Source: Argopecten irradians (lineage: Eukaryota > Mollusca > Bivalvia > Pectinida > Pectinidae). Taken from it: DNA of 64,000 nucleotides. The translations under genes were made by a program, and so were the position numbers. The notes under the pieces were generated by a model. That model saw nothing but the letters and a program-made list of their open reading frames with translations, made no database searches and was not told where the DNA came from. Shown here piece by piece: positions 1 to 11,778 of this stretch. Numbering within the stretch: position 1 is the first letter of the stretch; each line of letters starts with the position of its first letter. Location: the NCBI RefSeq assembly GCF_041381155.1, contig NC_091134.1, forward strand, positions 65,766,969-65,830,968. The letters are read 5' to 3'.

Positions 1-990
1 TATTGACTGAAATGGAGGTCTTAGATGTGTCATATTGGGCCTAGGTAAGACCATATTGACTGAAATGGAGGTCTTAGATGTGTCATATTAGGCCAAGGTA
101 AGACCATATTGACTGAAATGGAGGTCTTAGATGTGTCATATTAGGCCAAGGTAAGACCATATTGACTGAAATGGAGGTCTTAGATGTGTCATATTAGGCC
201 TAGGTAAGACCATATTGACTGAAATGGAGGTCTTAGATGTGTCATATTAGGCCTAGGTAAGACCATATTGACTGAAATAGAGGTCTTGGATGTGTCATAT
301 TAGGCCTAGGTAAGACCATATTGACTGAAATGGAGGTCGTAGATGTGTCATATTTGGTCTAGGTAAGACTATATTGACTGAAATAGAGGTCTTATATATG
401 TCATATTAGGCTAAGGTAAGACCATATTGACTGAAATTGAAGTCTTAGATGTGTCATATTAGGCCTAGGTAACACCATATTGACTGAAGTGGAGGTCTTA
501 GATGTGTCATATTAGTCCTAGATAACACCATATTGACTGTAATTGAGGTCTTGGATATGTCATATAAGGCCTAGGTAAGACCATATTGACTGAAATGGAG
601 GTCTTGGACGTGTCATATTAGGCCTAGGTAAGACCATATTGACTGAAATTGAGGTCTTGGCTGTGTCATATTAGGCTTAGGTAACACCATATTGGCTGAA
701 ATAGAGGTCTTAGATGTGTCATATTAGACTTAGGTAAGACCATATTGACATAATTGGAGGTCTTAGATATGTCATATTAGGCTTAGGTAAGACCGTATTG
801 ACCAAATTGGAGGTCTCAGATGTGTCATATTAGGCCTAGGTAAGACCATATAGACTGAAATAGAGGTCTTAGATGTGTCATATTAGGCCTAGGTAAGACC
901 ATATTGACTGAAATTGAGGTCTTAGATGTGTCATATTAGGCTTAGGTAAGACCGTATTGACTGAAATTGAGGTCTTAGATGTGTCATATT
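1..990. repeat. 53-bp minisatellite, about 18-19 copies, cut by the left window edge
   Basis: The phrase tattgactgaaatggaggtc recurs every 53 bases from base 1 to about 990, with a few substitutions per copy. It ends about 60 bp before an exon of the left-hand gene, so it probably fills an intron of that gene. Most units contain CTAGGTAAGACC on the plus strand, which is a near-ideal 5' splice-site consensus (AG/GTAAGA) in the sense orientation of the gene. The array starts before the window, so its full size and any parent exon cannot be seen. Confidence 0.97.
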
Positions 991-1048
991 GACTTTTGCA
1001 ATAATTTTATGTCTCATTTAAATATGATTTTTCTTAATTTTATATAAG

Positions 1049-4000
1049 TTTTTGGACTGCTCCAGTTTGGAAACTTTCCTGGAACCCAAAGTCTGTGTCC
1101 GTAACTACGGCCAATTTTATACCGGGGAGGAGTATTCAAATAACTTGACAACTCCTATTCCTAATATGCCTCACGCCGACATTGTGCCTCTCTATGACTC
1201 TAACAGGTTTGTGACAAGTTTGTACTAAAATGTTTCTACTGTTCAGGCCCCTAGAATGACAAAACATGTCTTCGCATACAAAGTCACATACAAAATAAAT
1301 ACACATGTCCTTATTTTAGTCTTTGTATTATAATGCTTAGCAATGATGGAACTTTTTCATGAGCAGAATCCCATATTAGACAGTTAGATATCACTATGAT
1401 CCTGAAAACATTATTATTTAAGAATTAAACCGCCAAAATCTAATTTTTTCGTTTTTAGATCAAATTGCAAAAATGTTGACCCACAAAAATCACCGGCTGT
1501 ACGGTAACATGAAAAGAGGTTTGTGTTAGGCTAGCTCATCAGGAAAGTCATTTGATCAATACTATCTAATACCATATTAACTTGCAGATATGTAACCTAC
1601 TTTGACAAATATGGAGAGGAATTTGACAGAGTGGACCTATCAGATGTTAAGCAAGAATGTGGCATTCCACAGGTGTACAGAAACTTGGTGTATTACGTTA
1701 ACCAGGAAAATGGGTAAATCCTACATAAAAGTGTGAATGTATGATGGTCAGGAAAATGGGTAAATAATGATGGTCAGGAAAATGGGTAAATCCTACATAA
1801 AAGCGTGAATGTATGATGGTCAGGAAAATGGGTAAATCATGATGGTCAGGAAAATGGGTAAATCCTACATAAAAGGGTCAGTGTATGATGGTCAGGAAAA
1901 TGGGAAAATTATGATGGTCAAGAAAATGGGTATCCTACATAAAAGTGTCAATGTATGATGATCAGGAAAATGGGTATCATACATAAAAGTGTCAATGTAT
2001 GATGACCTTGTTTCGAGGGCACTATTGCCTCAAAGTATAGTTATAGAATGGAATTTTGCTGAGCCAAACTAGTAAACAATGTACAGAGTGGTCTCTCCAT
2101 AAGGTCCTAAGTTTAGTACATCAACCCAATGTTTTGTTTAGAGATTTCTTATCATCAGGCTCAGCATGGAAATATTTCCAGAGACAGCATACAACTGTCA
2201 CCCTTTTTAAGCTTATTGCCATACTGAACCACATATAGTGACAATTACATAGCAACTGTCCTATCTATGGCTAACTGGACTGACATTTCAGGCAGACCAA
2301 GTTCACTGTCTTCTGAAGAAAATAAACCTTTTATCCTTGTAAACCAGTACAGCCTGCACACCATTTTCAAGGCATTGTTAAATATCATACCATTAATAGG
2401 GTAATCATAATGATTCATGTTCAGTCTCCAATAATATGACCTGAGATGTGGATACTAATTGCTTCAAACAACATCTCTCAGCTTATCATGTGATATATAC
2501 CTAAATGTAGTTAATTCATGATAGGTTTAAATCTTGGTCCTGTACCACTGTCATTGAGTATTCAACATTTGTCTGAGTTATATGCTTATTTAATGATATG
2601 TTTTTATTTTCTTATTGTAGCCTGGTCCGAGGCCTAAATGGAGATGGTATGGTCATAGAACATATTGTCTATGTAAACAAAATGACTATCTGTCGCAACC
2701 TTATTATCATGGTGTCCTTGGAAAAACTCATATTTGCTGATGCCATAAATTGTCTCCCTTTGGAAGTGCTACTAACTGACACGTAAGAAACTTTTGTAAG
2801 CTAAGAAAAAGGTTGAAAAAGAACACTGGTTCAGCTATACATTAAAGGGACAATTCAGTCTAAGAGAATATTTAAATTTGTACATATATCGGGGAAAAAA
2901 CCCAGTTCTAATGGAAATTAGATCAGCCGGTTTTACTGTGATATGCCAGAAAAGCCCATGGTGGTGAAATGCGTATGAAATGTTCAAACTCGCTCGCTGT
3001 CCGCCATTACACGTTGTGGTCGAACATCTTGTATGCCGAACCCTGTCCCTTGCACGTAGAGCAATGAAACTTTTGTCTAGAACTGCTCAAATCGCTCTGA
3101 CAGTAGTGTGTTTACCTTACTAGGTGAATTGTCTTGCCTAAAAAATCATTTTATCACCTCCTCAGTGGTTATATAGTTCATTTGTTTGACATGCGTGACT
3201 TTTGCTCTGGTATGGGTACAGCGTACATATTGTACGGCTTAATCGTATTGATCAACAATTTGTAATTACAACAGAATCAATTAAAATACTAAATAATGAC
3301 GTAGAATTTGTCAATATTTTATGTTATATGTTTCATTAGAAATGTAGAACAATACATTTATGCCATATTTTGCTTCTTGGTTATGTAAAAGAATTAGCCT
3401 GAGTGAATTGTCCCTTTAAAACTAGAAGTTCATCTAGCCTGGCTATAGATGTATAATCATTCTAATAATAAAAGAAGCCTAACTTCTCTGGTTCAAACAA
3501 TAACCTCAGATTATATGACAGTCTATCAACACTGACAAAAGACAATATGACAGGCTAGCCTGAGTTTCCTCTAACACTGACAAAAGACAATATGACAGGC
3601 TAGCCTGAGTTTCTTCTAACACTGACAATAGACAATATGACAGGCTAGTCTGAGTATCTTCCAACACTGACAATAGATTTAAACATTCCTTCTGATTCTG
3701 ACTATATTAGAGTAGTCGTGCTTTCAGTCAAATATCTGCCTTTTAAAAAGTCTAAACAGGATTTTAAGACAAGGGATCTTCTGATGAACAAAATAATTAT
3801 TTACATATACATTTATAATACACAGATAGAGCATCTTCTTTGTTGGCATGATATTATCTGTTGTCATGTACTTTTGTATCAATGTGTTGACATCTATATT
3901 AGACTCCTTGTGCTTGTATTCTGCAGAAAGAAAATTATATTTACTTTCTTTATATTTAATCTGTCGTCATATCAGAAAGATTAATATCTGTTGATCAATG

Positions 4001-5730
4001 TACTAAGTTTTGATGTATATTACTGAGAATTATTTTGGTAATGACATACCAGGTTAACTGTTATTAAGATGAGTATATACATGCCCCAGTCCTCTTGATT
4101 TGTACCATATCCAATGTGATACCCTGGTTATTATACACAGAATCACACCTTCACTGCCAAATGGAGTGGACTGCAGTGATAATGTCCACAACTTGAAGGT
4201 GATTGGTGAAAAGGAGATTGTGAAGGACTCTGGGAAGTACAACCAGGTGGCTATTGCTATGGATACACATTTGGTTGTGGTGGAGGTCCCACTGTGGTAA
4301 TATTAAATACTATTTGTACAGTACTTACGTATAGAGTTTGTCAAACAACTAATTTTATTTTTCATAGGAAATTGAATTGATAGTTTTGATTCCCATATTT
4401 TCGTGCTCAATTTTTTGAAAATATGTTACGCGATAAATTATTTTACCATTAGCTGCAAGCAATGCTCCTGGATATATGACAAATACAACTGAATACCTGG
4501 TACAAGCTTTATGAAAACCTTGCATACTACTCTTTAAATGTTGTCAGAACAATTTCATTATACTGCTACCTTGTAGCTATGAGGCATTATCTATCAGCAG
4601 TAATGCTAAGAATAGCAGGCTTATTGGATACAGATGTGTCATTTTGTGTGTTAATCAGTGAGGACATGGAGTTTATAGAGATGACCATGTGTGTAGAGGT
4701 GTCCGGCACCGCCAAGGACGTCTGCTTCATCAGCTCACATGGTGAGTAGTACATTGTTTTCGTAGTAATTATTAATGTAATAATAATCAATCTGTGCTGT
4801 GTGTGATACCATAGCTTCACAGCATAAACAAAAGCTACATCTGTTTTGGTAATGGTACCATTCAGCAATTTTCTCTGAAGTAGTACCAACATGTAGCCAT
4901 GATGTTGAGTAGAACAGTACGATATGAGCGGTTACTGGAAAACGTGCCATGTGTGACGTCAAATGTGTGACAAAATTTATATGTAGTGCTCATTTGCATA
5001 GGATACAAGTTTAGTCGCCTCTCTTCCAGGTGTATGCAAGGAGCAAAAATCCTAAATTTTGTCGCCTTTTATGGGGCAGCATATGCAAAGGATCAATAAA
5101 GCGTAGAAAAGAATGGAAAAATGCTGGAAGTAGGGATTAGTAATTAAAAAGCGAGTGATCAATTGAAATCAATTTGTAATTTATATATGCCTTTGGAATA
5201 GGGGTCTGTAGATAGGTAATACAGAATCTCTCTCTCGATTGACGCTTGGTTTGTGTCTAGTAGGAACAGTGCTCAATTGCAATCACTTGCATATCTTTCC
5301 AATTATGGCGAGGGTAAGTTGAAATGTCTGTCAACCGAATAGTCAGGTTTGTTCTGTTTGATAGACCAACAGTGATTGTTGATTCTGATGTTGAATGGAC
5401 CACCCGTTTCCCTAATGTATCGCATGGTGCATTTTCTACACGAGAGGAGGTAACAAACATATTTTAGTTTATATTGAACTGACTGTGTCTCTTTCTGCAG
5501 GTGGTGTCCTGGTATCAGTGGCCTCAGAAATGTGTCCACGAGAAACACTTCATCATTTTGACTCTAACGGCCATCTCATAGGACTATTACCTGGACTAGG
5601 AAAGGGACCACGCTCCTTCCTAACTGTCATGCTACCACTGAACTGTGACTGGGAGGAAGCAGAGAGAAAAGTCTGGCACATCTACATGAGAGACGGACAT
5701 GATGGGATACTGTGTGTTGCTCTAGACTAA
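1049..5730 (+). CDS. C-terminal six coding exons of an unrecognised gene (5' part off window)
   Basis: Six exons join in phase with consensus GT/AG borders: 1049-1206, 1588-1713, 2621-2782, 4141-4296, 4659-4741 and 5501-5730, ending in TAA at 5728-5730. They total 915 bp, giving 304 residues. Segments that read as real protein include FLEPKVCVRNYGQFYTGEEY, YVTYFDKYGEEFDRVDLSDV, LKVIGEKEIVKDSGKYNQVA and CEDMEFIEMTMCVEVSGTAK. Alternating hydrophobic stretches and short charged turns suggest a beta-rich fold, possibly propeller-like; that is a guess. I see no membrane segment and no motif I can name. The first exon shown opens after an AG at 1047-1048, so at least one more coding exon lies to the left. 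Introns hold a 46/26-bp array, a TTAA-flanked MITE and a 45-bp triplication, and the last exon grades into a 66-bp array. I do not recognise the family. Confidence 0.8.
1701..2004 (+). repeat. 46/26-bp compound tandem repeat seeded at an exon end and splice donor
   Basis: The exon 1588-1713 ends in caggaaaatgg followed by the donor GTAAATCC. The whole junction (caggaaaatgggtaaatcc) then recurs about eight times downstream in the intron, in alternating long (about 46 bp) and short (about 26 bp) units. Most early copies keep the exon-end/donor string; the last copies read gggtatc or gggaaaat and have lost it. The first member of the array is therefore the real coding exon end. Confidence 0.9.
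2846..3415. mobile_element. 570-bp non-autonomous DNA transposon (MITE) with TTAA target site
   Basis: The ends are inverted: AGGGACAATTCAGTCT on the left and the complement of AGGGACAATTCACTCA on the right (12 identical bases, then near matches). Both ends are flanked by TTAA (2842-2845 and 3416-3419). A TTAA duplication is typical of piggyBac-type elements. No transposase reading frame is present, so it would depend on an enzyme made elsewhere. It lies in an intron of the left-hand gene. Confidence 0.75.
3527..3678. repeat. 45-bp tandem repeat, about 3.3 copies, intronic
   Basis: The string aacactgacaaaagacaat followed by atgacaggctagcctgagt recurs at 45-bp spacing three times, then decays. 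It lies inside the intron 2783-4140. The remainder of that intron to 4140 is AT-rich with no feature I can support. Confidence 0.85.
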
Positions 5731-7110
5731 GTGATGTTCTGGCACATCTACATGAGAGACTGACATGACCGGATACTGTGTGATGTTCTAGACTAAGTGA
5801 TGTTCTAGCACATCGACATGAGAGACAGACATGACGGGATACTGTGTGTTGCTCTAGACTAAGTGATGTTCTGGCACATCTACATGAGAGACTGACATGA
5901 CGGGATACTGTGTGTTGCTCTAGACTAAGTGATGTTCTGGCACATCTACATGAGAGACTGACATGACCGGATACTGTGTGTTGCTCTAGACTAAGTGATG
6001 TTCTGGCACATCTACATGAGAGACGGACATGACGGGATACTGTGTGATGTTCTAGACTAAGTGATGTTCTAGCACATCGACATGAGAGACAGACATGACG
6101 GGATACTGTGTGTTGCTCCAGACTAAGTGATGTTCTGGCACATCTACATGAGAGACGGACATGACGGGATACTGTGTGTTGCTCTAGACTAAGTGATGTT
6201 CTAGCACATCGACATGAGAGACAGACATGACGGGATACTGTGTGTTGCTCTAGACTAAGTGATGTTCTGGCACATCTACATGAGAGACGGACATGACGGG
6301 ATACTGTGTGTTGCTCTAGACTAAGTGATGTTCTAGCACATCGACATGAGAGACAGACATGACAGGATACTGTGTGTTGCTCTAGACTAAGTGATGTTCT
6401 GGCACATCTACATGAGAGACAGACATGACGGGATACTGTGTGTTGCTCTAGACTAAGTGATGTTCTGGCACATCTACATGAGAGACGGACATGACGGGAT
6501 ACTGTGTGTTGCTCTAGACTAAGTGATGTTCTGGCACATCTACATGAGAGACGGACATGACGGGATACTGTGTGTTGCTCTAGACTAAGTGATGTTCTAG
6601 CACATCTACATGAGAGACAGACATGACGGGATACTGTGTGTTGCTCTAGACTAAGTGATGTTCTAGCACATCTACATGAGAGACAGACATGACGGGATAC
6701 TGTGTGTTGCTCTAGACTAAGTGATGTTCTGGCACATCTACATGAGAGACAGACATGACGGGATACTGTGTGTTGCTCTAGACTAAGTGATGTTCTGGCA
6801 CATCGACATGAAAAATGGACATGACGGGATACTGTGTGTTGCTCTAGACTCAGTGATGTTCTGGCACATCTACATGAGAGACGGACATGACGGGATACTG
6901 TGTGTTGCTCTAGACTAAGTGATGTTCTAGCACATCGACATGAGAGACGGACATGACAGGATACTGTGTGTTGTTCTAGACTAAGTGATGTTCTAGCACA
7001 TCGACATGAGAGACGGACATGACGGGATACTGTGTGTTGCTCTAGACTAAGTGATGTTCTGGCACATCTACATGAGAGACGGACATGACAGGATACTGTG
7101 TGTTGTTCTA
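5671..7110 (+). repeat. 66-bp minisatellite derived from the end of the coding sequence, about 21-22 copies
   Basis: The last 60 or so bases of the left-hand gene's coding sequence (tctggcacatctacatgaga through ctctagactaa) are the first unit. They then repeat head to tail every 66 bp to about 7110 with few differences. The unit is 22 codons long and every copy carries the TAA stop, so the expansion lies in the 3' untranslated region and cannot lengthen the protein. Repeats begin inside the coding exon, so the parent sequence is certain. Confidence 0.95.
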
Positions 7111-7580
7111 TCCTGGTGTAAACAGTGTTTGGATCACAACAGATTGCTACAGTCTGACTTATCCACTAATGTTTGTGTATAATATATTTTGCTATATGAA
7201 TTTAAAAACATTCACAAAAACTTTTATTAGCTATCAAGTGCTGTTAGGTATATTAGTATATTGTAAATTATTTTAATACAATTATTTGTGAAATATTTTA
7301 TTTACATTTGAACTTGCAAATTTACACAAAAATGTGTATCTCATGAAATGAAGTGTTTTATTTTATACAATGTAGGTATATACATGTAATAGGAAAACCT
7401 ACAACCTATGTGATGTTAAGGACTTTTTGTATCTCTATTGTTAATATCCCTTACTAACTAAGACTATTTTGAATGGAAATTGATTTTGCTTTTTCAAGCT
7501 CAACAACTTTTTTATGATACTTTAATTTGTTTGCCCGTTCATGGCATGAGGGGAGATATAGTGTTACCTGTGTCTATATA
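7111..7580 (+). other. AT-rich 3' flank of the left-hand gene
   Basis: This stretch lies between two tandem arrays. It probably contains the 3' untranslated region and polyadenylation site of the left-hand gene, but no clean AATAAA is seen. Nothing else is recognised. Confidence 0.4.
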
Positions 7581-7584
7581 TGCT

Positions 7585-8015
7585 GTCTCACACTGTCCAG
7601 TATGGCATGTCCGTCCAGTATGGCGTGTCTGTTCAGTATGGCGTGTCTGTTCAGTACGACATGTCTGTCCAGTATGGCCCGTCCGTCCAGTATGGCGTGT
7701 CCGTCCAGTATGGCATGTCTGTTAAGTATGGCGTGTCCGTCCGGTACAGCGTGTCCGTCCAGTATGGCGCATCCGTCCATTATGGCATGTCCATCCAGTA
7801 TAGCATGTCCGTCCAGTATGGCGTGTCTATCCAGCATTGCTTGTCTATCCAGTATGGCGTGTCCATCCAGTAGGACGTGTCCGTCCAGTATGACACGTTC
7901 ATCCAGTATGGCATGTTCAGTATGACATGTCCATCCAGGTACGACGTGTCCATCCAGTATGACGTGTCCGTCCAGTATTGCGTGTCAATCCAGTACGACG
8001 TGTCCATTCCATATG
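7585..8015. repeat. 18-bp minisatellite, about 24 copies
   Basis: The unit gtgtccgtccagtatggc and close variants repeat every 18 bp. Because 18 is a multiple of three, several frames on both strands stay open and spell six-residue repeats (for example SSMACP on plus). These are by-products of the unit length and not genes. Divergence between copies is higher than in the neighbouring arrays. Confidence 0.95.
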
Positions 8016-8149
8016 GCATGTGGAGGCAGAGACATTATGTCTTACAAATATTTGTAGTCTGATTTCAAGTCATGAATGCTGCATTGCAAGTTAAAATATA
8101 TTTCAGCAACTCTTTCTAAATGTTGTCTGTGAAATATGCAAAATTGATG

Positions 8150-9577
8150 TTACCAGTTTCATTACTTATTTCTTGTTTCTGTGATGTTACATGTGTATAT
8201 TGCCTGCTTTCCGTGATGTTACCAGTATATATTGCCTGGTTTCTGTGATGTTACCAGTGTATACTGTCTGGTTTCTGTGATGTTACCAATGTATATTGCC
8301 TGGTTTCTTTGATTTTAGTAGTGTATATTACCTGGTTTCTGTGATGTTACATGTGTATATTGCCTGGTTTCTGTGATGTTACATGTGTATATTGCCTGGT
8401 TTCTGTGATTTTACCAGTGTATATTGCCTGTGTATACTGTCTGGGTTCTGTGATGTTACCAGTGTATATTGCCTGGTTTCTGTGATGTTACCAGTTAATA
8501 TTGCCTGGTTTCTTTGATTTTACTAGTGCATATTGCCTGGTTTCTGTGATTTTACCAGTGTATATTGCCTGGTTTCTGTGATGTTACCAGTGTATATTGC
8601 CTGGATTCTGTGATGTTACCAGTGTATATTGCCTGGTTTCTATGATGTTACCAGTGCATACTGTCTGGATTCTGTGATGTTACCAATGTATATTGCCTGG
8701 TTTCTGTGATGTTACCAGTTAATATTGCCTGGTTTCTTTGATTTTACTAGTGTATATTGCCTGGTTTCTGTGATGTTACATGTGTATATTGCCTGGTTTC
8801 TGTGATGTTACCAGTTAATATTGCCTGTTTTCTTTGATTTTACTAGTGTACATTGCCTGGTTTCTGTTATGTTACCAGTGTATATTGCCTGGATTCTGTG
8901 ATGTTACCAGTGTATATTGCATGGTTTCTGTGATGTTACGAGTTTCGTTACTTGGGTTCTGTGATGTTACCAATGTATATTGCCTGGTTTCTTTGATTTT
9001 ACTAGTGTATATTACCTGGTTTCTGTGATGTTACTAGTGTATATTGCCTGGTTTCTGTGATGTTACCAGTTTCATTGCTTGTTTTCTGTGATATTACTAG
9101 TTTATATTGCATGATTTCTGTGATGTTACCAGTTTCTATACTTGGTTTCTGTGATGTTACCAGTGTATATTGCCTGGTTTCTGTGATGTTACGAGTTTTA
9201 TTACTTGGTTTCTGTGATGTTACCAATGTATATTGCCTTATTTCTGTGATGTTATCAGTTTCATTACTTGGTATCTGTGATATTACCAGTTAATATTGCC
9301 TTATTTCTGTGATGTTACCAGTGTATATTGCCTTATTTCTGTGATGTTACCAGTTAATATTGCCTGGTTTCTGTGATGTTACCAGTGTATATTGCCTTAT
9401 TTCTGTGATGTTACCAGTTAATATTGCCTGGTTTCTGTGATGTTACCAGTGTATATTGCCTGGTTTCTGTGATGTTACCAGTGTATATTGCCTGGTTTCT
9501 GTGATGTTATCAGTGTATATTATCTGGATTCTGTGATGTTACCAGTTTCATTACTTGGTTTTTGTGATGTTACCAGT
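8150..9577. repeat. 32-bp minisatellite, about 44 copies (left part of an interrupted array)
   Basis: The unit tgtatattgcctggtttctg plus tgatgttaccag recurs every 32 bp with moderate divergence. The array stops at 9577, where an inserted repeat begins, and a short remnant of the same array resumes at 20165. The segment between them is inserted DNA. Confidence 0.95.
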
Positions 9578-10578
9578 TATTATTATTTTTCTGGATTTTT
9601 TGTCACTTCTCATTGGTCAAAAACACGCCACGTGATCACCGATAAAAAACTATATTGCACGATTTTTCCGGAAGTAGTTTATAGAAAAAGTATATTGCAC
9701 GGTTATTTTTAGATAACGTTATCGTCGACGTTACCAAAACGCTTAGTGTTCCTGGCGCTTTGAAACAAACGCTTTGATGACCTTAGTTTGAAGCGTAACC
9801 ACAAAATGTGTCCGACGACGTTGATTGTTTAGGTTTCTAACAAAGATGATGACGACTTCCAGCTGATGACTACAGTTTAAACTTTTAAAGTTTCAATATA
9901 AACACGGTATAGGAGAGTAGGAAACAATCGAATAACATACATTAAGCGTCTGGAGCCATTGAATAGTGAATACGTTTGATATTTATTTTTAAAATTACAC
10001 CTAGGCTACTTACAACATTAGGCCTAGGCTAATCCTACTGTATGTATACGACTTTCATTTTACGGAATGGAGTACTAAGCATAAGATAATGTATCTTAAT
10101 GTCAATCTGAATCTGTTAATATATGTTTGACGTCGAAGTGTATTATTTCAACGGAGAACAAACTATACATTTAATTGACTGTCCTTAAGACATGGAGCTA
10201 CATGTATAATGGAGTACATGTACATGTATGCAATTTACAAACACGCATGCACCGGGTTCATGTAATAAAAGCTTGAAGTGCATCAATTGATACTGTTTTA
10301 ATATGTTGTTTTTGAATTATACTTGTTACAAAGTCATAGGATTGTAACTGTCATCACGAAGCAGAATTTAAAATGCGATGCTCATTTAGTTTCACACTCA
10401 TTTCAAAATGTAACAATTTCAGAAAAAATAATAAAACAATTATAGCATTTTGATTTCGGTCAATACATGGTTATATCGACCACAGAAAAAATATCGACCT
10501 CGGACTACATCCTCGGTCAATATTTTTTCTTTGGTCGATATAACCATGTATCGACCTCACCAAAATGCTATATTTGTA
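9578..10578. repeat. About 1-kb repeat, copy 1 of a tandem pair
   Basis: The block opens with ttattattatttttctgg and cacttctcattggtcaaaaa, and closes with the 132-bp palindrome at 10441-10572 and atatttgta. The same block begins again at about 10579, exactly 1,001 bp later at the ctgg marker, with roughly 90 percent identity by eye. Near the right side of copy 2 (about 20008) ccagaaaaataata is the reverse complement of the left end, so the ends may be terminal inverted repeats with the palindrome outside or at the edge. No coding frame of note. It is inserted in the 32-bp array. Confidence 0.7.
10441..10572. repeat. 132-bp imperfect palindrome, copy 1
   Basis: The arms are about 57 bp: the left begins tatagcattttgatttcggt, and the right ends cctcaccaaaatgctata. 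The arms pair almost throughout, around the centre cggactacatcctc. Within each arm GGTCGATA/TATCGACC motifs recur. A second copy lies at 20031-20161. Confidence 0.85.
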
Positions 10579-11354
10579 TATTATTATTTTTCTGGATATT
10601 TGTCACTTCTCATTGGTCAAAAACATGCAACGTGATCACTGATAAAAAAACTATATTGCACGATTTTTCCGGAAGTAGTTTATAGAAAAAACTATATTGC
10701 ACGTTTAGTTTTAGATAACGTTATCATCTATGTTACCAAAACGCTTCGTCTTCCTGGCACTCTGAAACAAACGCTTTGGTGACCTGAGTTTGAAGCGTAA
10801 CCACAAAATGTGACAGACGACGTTGATTGTTTCGGTTTCTATCAAAGATGATGATGACTTCCAGCTGATGACTACAGTATAAACTTTTAAATTTTCGACG
10901 TAAACATGGTAAGAGAGTAGGAAATAGTTGAATAACATTCATTAAGCATCTGGAGCCATTGAATAGTGAATACGTTTTATATTTATTTTTAAAAATTCCA
11001 CCTTGACTAGTAACAACATTAGGCATAGGCTAGGCCTAATTCTACTGTATGTTACGATTTTATTTTACAGAATGGAGTACTAAGCATAAGAGAATGTATC
11101 TTCATGTCAATCTGAATCTTTTATTGTATGTTTGGCCTCGAAGTGGATTATTTCAACGGAAAACAAACTATACATTTAATTGACTGTGTCCGACATGGAG
11201 CTACAGGTATAATGGCGTACATGTACATGTATGCAATTTACAAACACGCATGCACCGGGTGCATGTAATAAAAGCGTGAAGTGCGTCAATTGATACTGTG
11301 TTCATATGTTTTTTAAAACTAAACTTGTTACAAAATTATAAGATTGTAACTGTC
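10579..11354. repeat. About 1-kb repeat, copy 2, left part (interrupted by the LTR element)
   Basis: This repeats 9578-10353 nearly base for base (for example cattggtcaaaaacatgcaa and gtttgaagcgtaaccacaaa). At 11354 it is broken by the LTR retrotransposon and continues at 19941. Copy 1 shows the undisturbed sequence around the break (aactgtcatcacgaagcag). Confidence 0.8.
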
Positions 11355-11566
11355 TGATATATATATGTATATGATATGGGTGTGCTGGAGATGCTGAGAT
11401 ATCGGTCTAAGGGAGATAACCTTAATTATTATGTTATGCAATATATTATGTAACTCTCCTCTCAGGAGGAGAGAAAAATGAGTTGTGAATAAAAAATGGA
11501 AGCCGACATGCTGTGTTCATCATCGCTCATCAAAAACCATCATCTAACAAAACATATTCCATGACA
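11355..11566 (+). repeat. 5' LTR
   Basis: 212 bp, TG...CA. It contains an 8-bp stem hairpin CTCTCCTC/GAGGAGAG with loop tcag at 11454-11473, followed by AATAAA at 11488-11493, which could act as the polyadenylation signal of the element's transcript. Confidence 0.95.
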
Positions 11567-11583
11567 TGGTGGAGAATCCGTGG
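11567..11583 (+). promoter_or_regulatory. Primer binding site, probably tRNA-Ala
   Basis: The sequence directly after the LTR, tggtggagaatccgtgg, starts with TGG, the complement of a tRNA CCA end. Its first 11 bases match, from memory, the complement of the 3' end of an animal tRNA-Ala acceptor stem; later bases match less well. Confidence 0.55.
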
Positions 11584-11778
11584 TTCCAGTGTAAGCAAAC
11601 GTACCTCTCACTGCATTATTGACATTTTTGATGAACTATGCCTATAAATACATTTGATTGCCTTGTGAATTGAACTGATGCCATATCACGATGAATGTGA
11701 CCATGTGCTTTTTGGCGCGAAATTACACAAACGCGCACCTGTCGTTGAATTCATGACACTCTTCACCTGTTATTTGAC

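Noticed and set aside
7527-7925. 132-codon open frame (SSMACP repeats) and overlapping frames on both strands
   Set aside because: The 18-bp unit length keeps frames open; no start context, splice sites or family similarity.
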